A program made the translations under genes and the position numbers. The notes beneath the pieces are model-generated. The model was not told the origin of the DNA. It saw only the letters and a list, made by a program, of their open reading frames with translations, and did no database searches. 42,531 nucleotides of DNA from a virus. How positions within the stretch are numbered: position 1 is the stretch's first letter; each line of letters starts with the position of its first letter. Where the stretch lies: the IMG/VR virus record IMGVR_UViG_3300037245_000614, positions 1 to 42,531 of that record; one strand, written 5' to 3'. Of the stretch, positions 8,189 to 14,421 are shown in pieces.

Positions 8189-9775
8189 TTAAAACGGCGG
8201 TTCGTTCGTCCCAGTAAAATCCATTTTACCCTGTCCATCCCCTGTCTCAAAGTCACAACCTGGTCCGGTCTCCAATTTATCTTGCTCTTTAATCCCCAGA
8301 TATATTCGCTTTTTCTTTCCCTCTATATAAGGTCTTGAAGGCTCGGACCGGGGAAACGCTTTTTTGATGGCCCGTCCGAAATGAGCGATATTTTTGGGGT
8401 AACATCCATTATCTTTACACCAGTTTTGATAGATTTTATAAATCTCTGATGTGATAATATACTGGTCTGAGTTGCCGGGATCCCCCGCTTCCAGGTGTTC
8501 ACTGATAAACAATCCAGTTGGATTTGACTCCTTTTTATACAGTGCCAGGCCGTCGACACATCGCCGCGGCAAGACAAACCCTCCCATTGCCTCTAAACTC
8601 TCGATACCTTCCAGCATCCAATTAAATATACCAGCGAGCTCTTTTGGCTGTTGTAATTGCTTCGCCAGGTCTTTGTTTTGTTTACCCTCTGGAAATTGCA
8701 CATCGAACGGCACGTATATCATTCGCCTCCAGATCCCGTCGCTGCTGTCCCGGATCGTGGGTAGTTCGTTGGTTGCAAACATCAATTTCGCGGTCGGGTA
8801 GTCGCTGAACGCATTAGCATATAATTGCCGCCAAACCATCTTGTCCCCGCCGACATACTCCTTAATAATAGATTCTGCCGACTCCTCCAGGTGCTTCGCC
8901 GACTCGTTTGACATGTTGACCATTTTGCCGAATGTGGAGAATATCTTCGCGGTGTCATCAAAGCAGGCTAATGGCACATTCGACACGTTCTCCCGTCCCA
9001 GTGCTGCGGTGATCGTATCGAAGAACACTCCTTTGCCGTTGGCCCCGTCCCCGACGCATAACAAAAACTTCTGGTATTTGGTGGTGTTCATCAATAAATA
9101 GCCCGCCCATTGCTGCAATAATACCATCATATCCGGGTCACTGTCTGTAATATCTATCAGAAATCTTCCCCAGAGTTCGCTTATTTCGTCCGGCAGGTAG
9201 TCATAAGTCATGTAATTGAGCGTATAATACTGGTCGGACAGCGGTTTGAGGGTGTAGGGCTTAACAGACCTGTCCAGCAGGCCGTTGGCCATCGCCAGCG
9301 TACAATCAGCGTCCATTGATCCGTCGAGGCTGCAAGGGGCCTTCTGGCCTGGTAGTAAGTGGACCCCGCCGCCCGGGGTGCGGAGCTGCTCTACCACGTT
9401 ATTGACGAACGAGACTGTTTTGAGCGTTTTGTCCGGCCTGGACAGGTACTCCTTGAATTTACCATCCTCCTTGACCTTCTTGGTGATCTTAATATGGCGG
9501 TTGATGAACAGCCGGACATACCCCTTTATCTCCTTGTCATCCTCGACCCGCTGGTATTTGTCTTTGAAATAGATAGTCCAGCCATCGATCGAGTTGTAGC
9601 GGTGACGGACATGGCACTGCTCGCAGCTCCATTTCTGGAAGAAGGCGGCGACGGTGTCTGGGTCGGCGTTGGGCAAGATCACAAACCCGTCCTCGTCGAC
9701 GAGCCCTGGTTTCTTCCACTCTGGGGTCGCTGCGAGTAGTTTGTCGAAATCGTCCTTGATCTGGTCTGGGGTCAT
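8189..9775 (-). CDS. D5/P4-family replicative helicase (SF3)
   Basis: A 528-residue protein. A Walker A motif (GDGANGKG, residues 242-249) lies in a typical D5/P4 context with NVSNVPL after it. A Walker B/sensor region follows, then LMFATNELPTIRDSSDGIWRRMIYVPFD, the signature of phage/plasmid SF3 helicases. Residues about 150-235 match the D5 N-terminal region. I see no complete archaeo-eukaryotic primase domain at the N-terminus; a separate CHC2/TOPRIM primase is encoded at 12173-13093. It is therefore likely the replicative helicase working with that primase. The start codon overlaps the stop of the MmcB-like gene (TAATG), which suggests coupled translation. Confidence 0.92.
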   Translation of the reverse strand: MTPDQIKDDFDKLLAATPEWKKPGLVDEDGFVILPNADPDTVAAFFQKWSCEQCHVRHRYNSIDGWTIYFKDKYQRVEDDKEIKGYVRLFINRHIKITKKVKEDGKFKEYLSRPDKTLKTVSFVNNVVEQLRTPGGGVHLLPGQKAPCSLDGSMDADCTLAMANGLLDRSVKPYTLKPLSDQYYTLNYMTYDYLPDEISELWGRFLIDITDSDPDMMVLLQQWAGYLLMNTTKYQKFLLCVGDGANGKGVFFDTITAALGRENVSNVPLACFDDTAKIFSTFGKMVNMSNESAKHLEESAESIIKEYVGGDKMVWRQLYANAFSDYPTAKLMFATNELPTIRDSSDGIWRRMIYVPFDVQFPEGKQNKDLAKQLQQPKELAGIFNWMLEGIESLEAMGGFVLPRRCVDGLALYKKESNPTGLFISEHLEAGDPGNSDQYIITSEIYKIYQNWCKDNGCYPKNIAHFGRAIKKAFPRSEPSRPYIEGKKKRIYLGIKEQDKLETGPGCDFETGDGQGKMDFTGTNEPPF

Positions 9776-10542
9776 TATGCGTCCTTGCTGTTTATAGTGG
9801 ATAATACTTTTTCAATATCAGTTTTTATCCGATTAAGAGACCGCTCGAAATCTTCCGGCAGAACCCGGTTTAAGTCTTTAATCTTATTGTCCAACTTCCA
9901 GTGATCGGGTACTCTGTCGAATCCAAGCTTTTTCAACTCATCCTTAAAGTATGTCAATTTCTCATTCTCTGCGGCTGTCCACTTGCGATCAGCCTCGACC
10001 TTATCGATGCGAGTCGCCACAAGTTCGCGTATTTTACGACTGACATTATAGCCAAGTTTCTTTTTCTCATCCTTTTCAGCCAGCCATTCACGCCATTCGG
10101 CGACATTGCGACGCTCCGGGTAGTACGCACTGTGTACAATCCTTGTACGGCACATGAGGACATACTTATAAATGTCGAGCAAGTTTGTCTTGGTGCGATA
10201 AACAGGTTTCTTTTTCCGGAAAAGCCTTGTACCTGTCTTTGCAACCCACAATAGCCCTGTATCGTCCGGCAGTTCGTCGGGCCGTATCAACCCGCTCGGA
10301 CAAACGAAGTAAAACTCGTTACAGTATTGGAGGTAGCCCCGCCATTTTTCGTCACCTACGAAATCAGAACGGGACACCTTGACCTCGTACCCTATTGTCA
10401 GCGGGTGGACCCAACTCTTTTTCATAGCCCATCCATCGAGCCTTAAATGCCCTCCATCGGAACTGCCGTTCTTGCACTCCGAGACAAATATGTCTTGCCA
10501 GTGTCTTGATGCGAGCAATTCGATTATCTGATTAGCGGCCAT
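9775..10542 (-). CDS. MmcB-like PD-(D/E)XK nuclease
   Basis: A 255-residue protein. Residues about 1-115 match the MmcB-like repair nuclease fold: a conserved Glu in FVSECKNG, an Asp in LRLDGWAM, and the core YEVKVSRSDFVGDEKW with the E-x-K pair. A hydrophobic strand, NEFYFVCPSGLI, follows. The fold is that of restriction-endonuclease-like enzymes linked to DNA repair. Residues about 145-255 are long charged helices, an extension beyond the nuclease domain. It is translated from an ATG behind GGAG and follows a T-arm-like hairpin and a promoter. It is probably a structure-specific or repair nuclease for phage DNA. Confidence 0.82.
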   Translation of the reverse strand: MAANQIIELLASRHWQDIFVSECKNGSSDGGHLRLDGWAMKKSWVHPLTIGYEVKVSRSDFVGDEKWRGYLQYCNEFYFVCPSGLIRPDELPDDTGLLWVAKTGTRLFRKKKPVYRTKTNLLDIYKYVLMCRTRIVHSAYYPERRNVAEWREWLAEKDEKKKLGYNVSRKIRELVATRIDKVEADRKWTAAENEKLTYFKDELKKLGFDRVPDHWKLDNKIKDLNRVLPEDFERSLNRIKTDIEKVLSTINSKDA

Positions 10543-10562
10543 AATACATTACTCCATAAAGA

Positions 10563-10606
10563 AAGCCCTGATTAGAAGGGACTCGAATACCTTCCGCACA
10601 GGGCTT
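10563..10606 (-). ncRNA. T-arm-like hairpin in the leader of the nuclease gene
   Basis: On the minus strand an 8-bp closing stem AAGCCCTG / CAGGGCTT (10563-10570 with 10599-10606) encloses an inner stem GAAGG / CCTTC whose loop holds TTCGAGT. The 9-mer TTCGAGTCC is also present in the T arms of both tRNA-like RNAs of this genome. The element looks like a tRNA acceptor plus T arm with the D and anticodon arms missing. It could be the relic of a tRNA gene or a leader structure; as a terminator its T tract (TTTCTTT) is weak. Confidence 0.5.
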
Positions 10607-10649
10607 AATTTTGTGATTTGGTTGTAGTTTCGAGTCTTCATATGCTTTT

Positions 10650-10677
10650 ACCATACCATACCCTGTAAAATTGTCAA
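10650..10677 (-). promoter_or_regulatory. Promoter, TTGACA-N16-TATGGT
   Basis: Minus-strand -35 TTGACA at 10672-10677 and -10 TATGGT at 10650-10655, spaced by 16 bases. It lies after the stop of the 39-residue zinc-ribbon gene and before the leader hairpin of the MmcB-like gene, so it should drive the nuclease and helicase genes. Confidence 0.68.
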
Positions 10678-10693
10678 GGTAAATCCTTGGGAT

Positions 10694-10813
10694 TTATTTA
10701 TCTCGGACGCAAACGCCGGCGGCATTGCACCATTTACACTTTTTTTCTGGTTCATATTGCAAAGAATACCACTCTGTTCTGCATTCATGGCAATAATAAA
10801 AGTAGTAAATCAT
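10694..10813 (-). CDS. 39-residue zinc-ribbon peptide
   Basis: A very small gene (39 residues) with two metal-binding pairs, CHEC near residues 8-11 and CKWC near 26-29, separated by an aromatic segment (WYSLQYEPEKK). This is a minimal zinc ribbon, and almost the whole protein is the ribbon. It follows the 48-residue gene by 20 bases and lies in a run of tiny genes. No strong ribosome site is visible before the ATG, so coupling to the upstream gene is possible. Such peptides can bind nucleic acid or proteins; the target is unknown. Confidence 0.65.
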   Translation of the reverse strand: MIYYFYYCHECRTEWYSLQYEPEKKCKWCNAAGVCVRDK

Positions 10814-10833
10814 TGTTTTTAGGACTTTATGGT

Positions 10834-10980
10834 TCACCCTTCCAACCCCCTCGCCACGATCTCGGCTGCTTCTGCCAGTTCAATGCGGTCGATGTGATTT
10901 TGTTCGGAGATTGGTGTTAGCAGCATTTCCGCCAGTGTTCGTATTGTGTCGACGGCTAGTTTAAGTTGTTTGTCATCCAT
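10834..10980 (-). CDS. 48-residue acidic helical protein
   Basis: A 48-residue gene whose ATG overlaps the stop of the preceding gene (TAATG at 10978-10982), a typical coupled start. The product is predicted to be two amphipathic helices (KQLKLAVDTIRTLAEMLL and RIELAEAAEIVARGLEG) joined by a short polar turn. No family is recognised. Its place in the middle of a run of tiny early genes fits a host-takeover or accessory role, which is inference. Confidence 0.62.
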   Translation of the reverse strand: MDDKQLKLAVDTIRTLAEMLLTPISEQNHIDRIELAEAAEIVARGLEG

Positions 10981-11129
10981 TACTCAGTCTCCTGATTAGC
11001 ACAATCATCATCAATATAAAATTTATTAACCGAGCACTTTTTCCCGGTAAGTTTGCAGAATAGCTCCCGGTTGACCTTGTGCATGTGAATGCAGGTACGG
11101 CACGCCTTTAACACTCTTTTTCTAGTCAT
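10980..11129 (-). CDS. 49-residue cysteine-rich protein
   Basis: A 49-residue protein with an AAGGAG ribosome site eight bases before the ATG. Five cysteines (about residues 10, 13, 25, 32 and 43, beginning CRTC) in a basic N-terminal half suggest a small metal-binding or disulphide-stabilised fold. Its C-terminus is acidic. It overlaps the preceding 25-residue gene by eight bases and the next one by one base. Confidence 0.66.
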   Translation of the reverse strand: MTRKRVLKACRTCIHMHKVNRELFCKLTGKKCSVNKFYIDDDCANQETE

Positions 11130-11199
11130 AATAACGCTCCTTACAATTATTCCTTCTTACCATTAAATAAAACGCCAACCAAATTATCGCAAATACCAT
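11122..11199 (-). CDS. 25-residue single-pass membrane peptide
   Basis: A 25-residue reading frame with a strong AAGGAG site before the ATG at 11197-11199. Residues 2-13 are a hydrophobic segment (VFAIIWLAFYLM) followed at once by RR and a polar tail, the layout of a small inner-membrane peptide. It is the first gene after the promoter at 11223-11250 and overlaps the next gene. Real translation is likely from the ribosome site but cannot be shown here. Confidence 0.55.
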   Translation of the reverse strand: MVFAIIWLAFYLMVRRNNCKERYYD

Positions 11200-11222
11200 A
11201 TCGCACGCTCCTTTCTACTGTA

Positions 11223-11250
11223 AGCATACGATATATATCTGGTGGGTCAA
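11223..11250 (-). promoter_or_regulatory. Promoter, TTGACC-N16-TATGCT
   Basis: Minus-strand -35 TTGACC at 11245-11250 (overlapping the methyltransferase stop) and -10 TATGCT at 11223-11228, with a 16-base spacer. It stands 24 bases before the ATG of the first of four tiny genes, which it should transcribe. Confidence 0.62.
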
Positions 11251-12176
11251 ATTAGTTCTATTGCTGTTTCGATGAAGATTTTCGCTTGCTGGGCAACGAT
11301 TGCATTGCCGTAGCCCCGCAGTCGTCCCACTCGACAGGCAGCCCCATGAGCCAGCGGGAATGTGCCGGGTTCAACTGGCCGCCACTTTCCATCTCGGCAG
11401 TAGAGCCAGTCAGCAGCTCGCCAGAGACCGTTAACCGGGCCGGGGTGGCTATCCATGCCTGCTGAGTTAATCCCATCCCGAAGTCGCTCCCTTTGTTCGG
11501 TTTCCGATTCTTCCCCTGATTGTATGTTTCCGGCTTGTTCCCCGGTTCCTGTGCTGCTGGAGTCATCCAGTTCGCCAGGTGCACCATATCCCTCAACTTG
11601 TAATGCCCCGCCGATCCTGGTCGTATCTCCATCACTCCGCCCTCGCCGTCCGAGGCATGGGGTGTCTTGTTCCAGGGAGCTCGCAACCCAGTAGAGTCGC
11701 TGTCTTTGATGCGGCGACCCGATGCTACACGCCGGAAATGTAACCGCCCCGCAGGCGTATCCACTGTTTTCCAGCGAAAGTTGTACATTGTCGAGCCAAG
11801 CGATTCCAGCTTTGGAGCTAACCTGCTCGCCAAAGACAAGCCGAGGGCGTCGCTCGGCGATAAGTCGATGAAATTCTGGGAAAAGATGTCTTTCGTCTTT
11901 TTCTGCTTTGCCTTTACCCGCTGTGCTGAACGGCTGGCAGGGGCATGATCCTGTCCAGACTTCTCGATCGTCGGGGAAACCGGCTTGTCGCAGCGAGTAG
12001 CTCCAGACTCCGATCCCGGCAAAGAAGTGACACTGGGTATATCCCAAAAGGTCAGTTGATTTAACATCTACGATACTCCTTTCGTCCACATCGCCAGGTG
12101 CAATGTGACCTTGTTTTATAAGTTCCCTGAGCCATGCCGCGGCTTTCGGGTCGATTTCGTTGTAATAGGCTTTCAT
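11247..12176 (-). CDS. DNA (cytosine-5) methyltransferase
   Basis: A 309-residue C5 methyltransferase. Motif I is HFFAGIG (50-56, SAM binding), motif IV PCQPFS with the catalytic C80, motif VI reads GEQV in place of ENV, motif VIII is HQRQRLYWVA and motif X is GRLRGYGNAIVAQQA near the end. The target-recognition part is short. It probably methylates phage DNA against restriction or marks it; the recognition site cannot be read from sequence. It starts with an ATGA overlap on the primase gene. Most of its length (11258-12067) is shared with a second gene in another minus-strand frame. That overlap may limit how freely either protein can change. Confidence 0.93.
   Translation of the reverse strand: MKAYYNEIDPKAAAWLRELIKQGHIAPGDVDERSIVDVKSTDLLGYTQCHFFAGIGVWSYSLRQAGFPDDREVWTGSCPCQPFSTAGKGKAEKDERHLFPEFHRLIAERRPRLVFGEQVSSKAGIAWLDNVQLSLENSGYACGAVTFPACSIGSPHQRQRLYWVASSLEQDTPCLGRRGRSDGDTTRIGGALQVEGYGAPGELDDSSSTGTGEQAGNIQSGEESETEQRERLRDGINSAGMDSHPGPVNGLWRAADWLYCRDGKWRPVEPGTFPLAHGAACRVGRLRGYGNAIVAQQAKIFIETAIELI
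11258..12067 (-). CDS. Overprinted gene inside the methyltransferase gene
   Basis: A 269-residue open frame lying wholly inside the methyltransferase gene, on the same strand but in a different frame. Two things argue that it is real. A strong AAAGGAG ribosome site stands nine bases before its ATG (12065-12067). Its protein also shows the recurrent features of a phage protein family I recognise: a YNFRWKTVDTPAGRLHFRR region, then NPAHSRWLMGLPVEWDDCG and a Ser/Lys-rich end. In that family these segments correspond by codon shift to methyltransferase motifs VIII and X. The function is unknown; a partner or regulator of the methyltransferase is a natural guess. Annotation pipelines would usually drop one of the two. 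Confidence 0.68.
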   Translation of the reverse strand: MLNQLTFWDIPSVTSLPGSESGATRCDKPVSPTIEKSGQDHAPASRSAQRVKAKQKKTKDIFSQNFIDLSPSDALGLSLASRLAPKLESLGSTMYNFRWKTVDTPAGRLHFRRVASGRRIKDSDSTGLRAPWNKTPHASDGEGGVMEIRPGSAGHYKLRDMVHLANWMTPAAQEPGNKPETYNQGKNRKPNKGSDFGMGLTQQAWIATPARLTVSGELLTGSTAEMESGGQLNPAHSRWLMGLPVEWDDCGATAMQSLPSKRKSSSKQQ

Positions 12177-13093
12177 TCCCGCACCCCCGCCAAATAGTCA
12201 TGCAGATCCAAACCGCCTTTAGCCTTAACCTTATAAGGCAACGTCACCACTCTCACCCACTTAGCCACCTCGTCGATCTGCTCGGCGACCTTAGCAGCTC
12301 CCCTAACGCCGGCCGCGTCCGCATCGAATACCACGTACACCTTCTTACCCGCGAATACCGTGTGCCAGGAGTCCCGCCACTTACCTGCCCCGGACGAATT
12401 AGCCACCGCCGCGTAACCGTGCGACATAGCCGCCAACGCATCTTTCCACCCCTCGGCAAATATAATCTTATCGTAGGCTTTTAGAGCGTGGAGTCCGAGC
12501 AACCCAACATTACTGCCGGCGACCACTGGGTACTTTTCTTGTCGCTCCTTCCACTCGCCATCCTCTCTGTATTTTATTGTCACCAGTGAGCCGTCTACGC
12601 CTGCACGTATCCATCCGCAGGGCTTACGCATATCGGCAGGGTCGTAGGCTGGCATGAGCACCCACGGCATACGTGCGTGCATTACTGGGCGAAATGACAT
12701 GAACGCTTTACGGTCGATACCCTTCGCCTCGCAGAACATTGCGATCTCATCGTCAGTGATCGGGCGTACATCATTCTTGCTGAGCTTCGGGGTACTCGGC
12801 TTGGGAGCCTGGGCCTGCGTCCTTGCAGCGGTCGGGGAGTCGTTCCCCAGCCCAAACTTTTCCAATAGCTCGAATATATCTTTCGGCGGCAGTGACGGCA
12901 TTAACTTCATAACAAACTGGTATGGCCATGCCGACCCGCAGCCTGCGAAGCACTGCCAGGCCCCGGTCTTGCTATTGACCGAGAACGACTTGCCGCTGCA
13001 CCAGGGACAGACGAAAATAAGCTCCGGACCGTTCTTGCCGCCCTCCTGGCGAATGAACTTAACGCCGAGGTGTTCGTAGAATTGTTTAATCAT
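12173..13093 (-). CDS. DNA primase, CHC2 zinc finger plus TOPRIM
   Basis: A 306-residue primase. A CHC2-type zinc site occupies residues about 29-52 (C29, C32, C48, C52 in CPWC and CFAGC). After a linker the TOPRIM domain holds the catalytic Glu in FAEGWKDAL and the metal-binding FDADAAG. It lacks a fused helicase domain, so it should act with the D5-type helicase at 8189-9775. It makes RNA primers on phage DNA in the cytoplasm. Its stop overlaps the methyltransferase start. The 130 residues between the zinc site and TOPRIM include a disordered Pro/Thr/Ala linker. Confidence 0.93.
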   Translation of the reverse strand: MIKQFYEHLGVKFIRQEGGKNGPELIFVCPWCSGKSFSVNSKTGAWQCFAGCGSAWPYQFVMKLMPSLPPKDIFELLEKFGLGNDSPTAARTQAQAPKPSTPKLSKNDVRPITDDEIAMFCEAKGIDRKAFMSFRPVMHARMPWVLMPAYDPADMRKPCGWIRAGVDGSLVTIKYREDGEWKERQEKYPVVAGSNVGLLGLHALKAYDKIIFAEGWKDALAAMSHGYAAVANSSGAGKWRDSWHTVFAGKKVYVVFDADAAGVRGAAKVAEQIDEVAKWVRVVTLPYKVKAKGGLDLHDYLAGVRE

Positions 13094-13096
13094 TTG

Positions 13097-13438
13097 TTAT
13101 TCGCTCTCGGATGGGTTAACTACTGTGATATTTAAATCTAGTCCAGTGTTTCGTTTTATGATATCCTTGATGTTATCCTGGACCTCGGGATTGATTATCA
13201 CTGGTGAAACAGCATCATCGGGAATACTAATCGACGCCTCAAGGCTTGGTTTCAAGAACAATGAAGCAGGTACTTCGATTTTAAGCTTCATACAAATCTC
13301 GTTCCGATTGAGCGATGGAGCGTTTTTAGTGACCTTCGGAATATGTAGGCTGTCTACGATCGCTCCTTGAGGAAGATGTGTCCTAAACCGAATATTAGGA
13401 CTGAGCGTTAAATAAAACTCCTGCGTTACTTTATCCAT
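13097..13438 (-). CDS. Hypothetical protein, 113 residues
   Basis: A 113-residue protein with no motif that I recognise. It is a mixed beta/helical sequence with a conserved-looking middle (CMKLKIEVPASLFLKPSLEASISIP) and a C-terminal helix and strand (NIKDIIKRNTGLDLNITVVNPSE). An AAGGATGG site precedes the ATG. It lies just upstream of the primase gene in the same transcript. The hydrophobic pattern suggests a soluble beta sandwich, but no function can be given. Confidence 0.75.
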   Translation of the reverse strand: MDKVTQEFYLTLSPNIRFRTHLPQGAIVDSLHIPKVTKNAPSLNRNEICMKLKIEVPASLFLKPSLEASISIPDDAVSPVIINPEVQDNIKDIIKRNTGLDLNITVVNPSESE

Positions 13439-13489
13439 AATCTGCCATCCTTAACAATGCTCGTCATAGAGCTGTAATCAAATAAGTTT

Positions 13490-13537
13490 CCCCCCGGAAT
13501 TTCACCGGGAGGATTGCCATTGTCTCAACGTAGAGAC
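13490..13537 (-). other. Pair of hairpins between a membrane protein and the 113-residue gene
   Basis: Read on the minus strand, a 5-bp hairpin GTCTC/GAGAC (13522-13537) is followed by an 8-bp hairpin CCTCCCGG / CCGGGGGG (13490-13512, loop TGAAATT). There is no T tract after either, so they are not ordinary terminators. They lie in the untranslated leader of the 113-residue gene. Confidence 0.5.
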
Positions 13538-13551
13538 TGGCCACTGTGATT

Positions 13552-13743
13552 TTAATCATTGAATTTTCCAGTAAATATATAGCTAACAACCCTTGTAATA
13601 AACTCTGGTATATAGCAAATCATGAACAGTAATAAAAAAATCAGCTCTCCTATTTTTAACGGAAGCCAGATAGGCATCATTACTATACCCAGAAATACCC
13701 TGAGCCACGGTATTTGCTTTATTGCGATTTTCATTTTTTCCAC
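13552..13743 (-). CDS. Small membrane protein with two hydrophobic segments
   Basis: A 63-residue protein made almost entirely of two hydrophobic helices (about residues 14-29, VFLGIVMMPIWLPLKI, and 32-47, ELIFLLLFMICYIP). Both are flanked by lysines and it ends with a short polar tail. The size and topology are compatible with a holin or with a small inner-membrane protein of early genes. It overlaps the preceding gene by 13 bases. There is no endolysin next to it, so a lysis role is only a possibility. Confidence 0.72.
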   Translation of the reverse strand: MEKMKIAIKQIPWLRVFLGIVMMPIWLPLKIGELIFLLLFMICYIPEFITRVVSYIFTGKFND

Positions 13744-14123
13744 CCCTGCATCTTCATAATCTCGCTAATACCCTGCACGCTAATATTGTACCCTGACTCG
13801 ATGAGTTTCCGGGCCATGAGCCTGACCGGGAAGTCCTCAAACTCCTTACGGTAGTACGCCATAGCCCGCCTGAAACGATCCCACTCGGCGACGCTGTATG
13901 ATGGGTTGTCGTTGATGATTTGGGGTCTCATGCCGGAGTAGTCGACGGTTTTGCATCGCTGGATAAACTGAGCCAGGGTCAACGCTGGAAAGTCAACATA
14001 ATTAGCACATTTCCGCAGGGCGTCGACGTAGCGAGGTGCATCGATATATAAGCTGTCGCTATGGTCATAGAGCCACTTGTCAACTTTTTCGATCTGTTCT
14101 TTTGTTAGTCTTTTCGCTCTCAT
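13731..14123 (-). CDS. Hypothetical helical protein, possible helix-turn-helix
   Basis: A 130-residue, mainly helical, basic protein. The end (ARKLIESGYNISVQGISEIMKMQGW) has the spacing of a helix-turn-helix, with a Gly turn and recognition-type helix, which suggests DNA binding. The first part (LTKEQIEKVDKWLYDHSDSLYIDAPRYV) is another helical unit. It lies between the VRR-NUC gene and a small membrane protein. A regulator or structure-binding protein is plausible but unproven. Confidence 0.68.
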   Translation of the reverse strand: MRAKRLTKEQIEKVDKWLYDHSDSLYIDAPRYVDALRKCANYVDFPALTLAQFIQRCKTVDYSGMRPQIINDNPSYSVAEWDRFRRAMAYYRKEFEDFPVRLMARKLIESGYNISVQGISEIMKMQGWKK

Positions 14124-14133
14124 TTCTCAAACC

Positions 14134-14421
14134 TCAGCTTTCTTTAAGATAACTCATCGCATATTTAACACCATCCAACGACCATACTGGGTGAGCATAA
14201 CCCTCGGCTACTTTGATCTGCCTCATCACCGCCCGTTGTATCGGCGTCGGGACTTCCCCCGTCTTCTTCACCTCAAACGCAACAAAACGACCCCGGTAAC
14301 AGCACAACACATCCGGCACACCCCGCCGCAGGACACCGGGAAACTTAACCGCCCAGGTGCAAGGTTGGGCGTTGAGCCATTTTATTATATTGGACTGGAT
14401 TGTTTTTTCTGATTTGGTCAT
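14134..14421 (-). CDS. VRR-NUC domain nuclease (Holliday-junction type)
   Basis: A 95-residue stand-alone VRR-NUC protein. The helix TKSEKTIQSNIIKWL leads to the core RRGVPDVLCCYRGRFVAFEVKKTG, with the catalytic Asp and the E-x-K pair, then a Gln-containing helix. Such phage enzymes act as structure-specific endonucleases, in some phages as Holliday-junction resolvases. It ends one base before the SNF2 helicase start site on the coding side, a pairing of helicase and VRR-NUC that recurs in phages. The full domain is present. Confidence 0.92.
   Translation of the reverse strand: MTKSEKTIQSNIIKWLNAQPCTWAVKFPGVLRRGVPDVLCCYRGRFVAFEVKKTGEVPTPIQRAVMRQIKVAEGYAHPVWSLDGVKYAMSYLKES

Noticed and set aside
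13439-13551. Two overlapping frames of 18 and 13 codons in the gap before the 113-residue gene
   Set aside because: Too short, and no ribosome site; they coincide with two hairpins that explain the sequence better.
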